Below are positions 62,501-64,000 of a DNA stretch of 64,000 nt, piece after piece (positions within the stretch are counted from its first letter, which is position 1; each line of letters begins with the position of its first letter). The notes beneath the pieces were generated by a model. That model was not told the DNA's origin, searched no databases, and saw nothing but the letters and a program-made list of their open reading frames with translations. Origin of the DNA: Fasciolopsis buskii. Lineage: Eukaryota; Platyhelminthes; Trematoda; Plagiorchiida; Fasciolidae. The position numbers and the translations under genes were made by a program. Location of the stretch: NCBI GenBank assembly GCA_008360955.1, contig LUCM01008245.1, forward strand, positions 1 to 64,000, written 5' to 3'.

Positions 62501-64000
62501 ACGACACAAACTGGTGTGATCAGATTTGCCATGGGTACGTCGACCACAACATTGGGCATTCCAAGCTGTTAAAGGATAAAGCCACTTTCACACAGGAAAT
62601 TTGTCAGTTTTGCTGGCTAGAAGCTAATTCGCTACACTGTGGGACCAGTCGATGTGATTGAAATGCAAAACTAATGGTAAGTGGGAATACATTTGAACCT
62701 CATAAAATATTTCCGTGCTAAATTTACAGGTGTGTGCAGCTTTACATATATTAGTCGGAATTAGATTTGCTTCAGAAATTTCATACTCTTTTACCGAAGG
62801 GAATAAAACCGGGTGATATTTGCCATATGCGGTTTAAACGAAATCTACTGACCGTGGGATTATACAACTCGCACTTACTTTCACGATGACCTCTATTCAA
62901 AACATTCGATAAGAAAAGATGGAGTAACTGGATAGCTTTTACCTCTTCCGATCTAAATAGATGAGACGTCCTTATGCGGTCCTACTTGAAAATGAATGGA
63001 ACGGAAAATCAAGTTGAAATATTCAGAGAATCGGAAATGTGCACCACATCTCCTTGGACAGGTACAACTGAGGATGTGCCGGGGGGAGTTATGGTTATTC
63101 GTTGACAAAGAACGATTTCATATCGGCAAATATTCGTCGAGTACTTTGAGCAACTACTTTTAACTAATCATATTTTGGTTATTTGATTTATCTTAGTAAC
63201 TGTGTCCTGATTTACGGAGTAATTGTTGCTCAGCCTTTCATCAATATGGGGTGAGTAATGCAGCTAGGGGTAACTGGTGCCTGAATTACACCTGACGAAC
63301 AGGGAGAGATCGAGTTACCTGAAGAGGGCGCATAAGCTAGAGAGGCGTTCGGTTATCTGCGTTTGGGGGCCAGTGCGATGTCATATAGTCATGTGAACTT
63401 CGTCTAGTATCAGCATGAAAGATGGAAGTAAAAGTAAAGTGCACCAAATTATGGTGTCATGTTTTTTGCGCGGTGGAGAAGGAAGGAACTCCTTGAGGTA
63501 GTCTTTCTTTTTGGCTTATGGTTAGGAAAGCTGGCCAGATTGCAAAACTTGCGAAAATGACTAACAAAATAAGAACTGTTTCCGTTTTTTGGTGCAAAGA
63601 AGTGTGTCATTTTCATGATCTATTAAAGAAAAATTTTATTGAGACTGCATTATGCAAGCACAGAATTCATCATATCGAAAAAGGATGATGATTCGGCGTC
63701 TACGACTATTCTTTGAATGTGGTCTGTTTCGGGTTTCAGGTGATTTGAAACATGTACTGAGCATGCAAAAATGTGTCAACTGGTGGATTGTTGGGGATTG
63801 AGGAAGACTGTGAGAGCATTTTCACCTAAATTTATCCTGCTGAAGATGAGGTTAAAGGATTCAACTAGTCTGATGATCCTAGCAATAATAAATTAAGAGT
63901 GTTTCGATGATGTCACCCTAGGCATAATGAACAAACTTCCACACGATGTCCCCGTGGATACGAAAGTTCGATGGGTGTTGGAAAGGCATATACCCCTATC
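59508..64000. other. Non-coding interval with candidate exons
   Basis: Candidate plus-strand exons lie at about 60412-60548 and 63197-63250. A six-cysteine open frame lies at 62470-62661, spaced C-x3-C-x26-C-x2-C-x8-C-x4-C. None matches a family I recognise, and no repeat element was identified. Confidence 0.45.

Overview
This 64 kb window is eukaryotic, AT-leaning, repeat-rich DNA, almost all of it intergenic or intronic. There are no operons, bacterial-style gene spacing, rRNA genes or CRISPR arrays, and the longest open frames are no longer than chance allows. The likely source is an invertebrate, probably a flatworm, and perhaps a tapeworm with a large genome. Three observations point that way: the first coding exon of an innexin (invertebrate gap-junction protein), a decayed non-LTR retrotransposon of the endonuclease plus reverse-transcriptase type, and a tRNA-derived SINE family. 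The species is an inference and cannot be fixed from the sequence.

Layout. 1-430 is a degenerate GTAT/TG microsatellite tract. 2290-2613 holds an inverted pair of tRNA-like repeats. 3482-3671, 5238-5414 and 25713-25889 are three well-kept copies of one SINE family; 9709-9812, 13512-13668 and 16105-16313 are decayed relatives. 5080-7600 is a long domain of degenerate CATT-type tetranucleotide sequence whose strand orientation switches twice. 12866-12990 and 28488-28620 are two copies of an unnamed dispersed repeat. 15165-15580 is a 5'-truncated copy of the same LINE whose longer copy lies at about 30700-33740 on the minus strand; the long copy has frameshifts, stops and lost catalytic aspartates. 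41425-41599 (minus) is the innexin exon, ending at a consensus splice donor, with a perfect 14-bp hairpin about 394 bp upstream of its ATG. 59325-59507 (minus) is an ORF resembling the N-terminal half of SRP9. The rest is unique-looking non-coding DNA with scattered microsatellites.

Only the innexin exon is a well-supported host gene piece. Several other stretches lie between plausible splice sites and are reported as candidate exons. In 64 kb such arrangements also arise by chance, so they carry low confidence. I found no novel multi-gene system here. The points most worth following are the innexin locus, the SINE family with its inverted arrangements, the strand-switching tetranucleotide domain, and a possible 22-nt microexon at 10757-10778.
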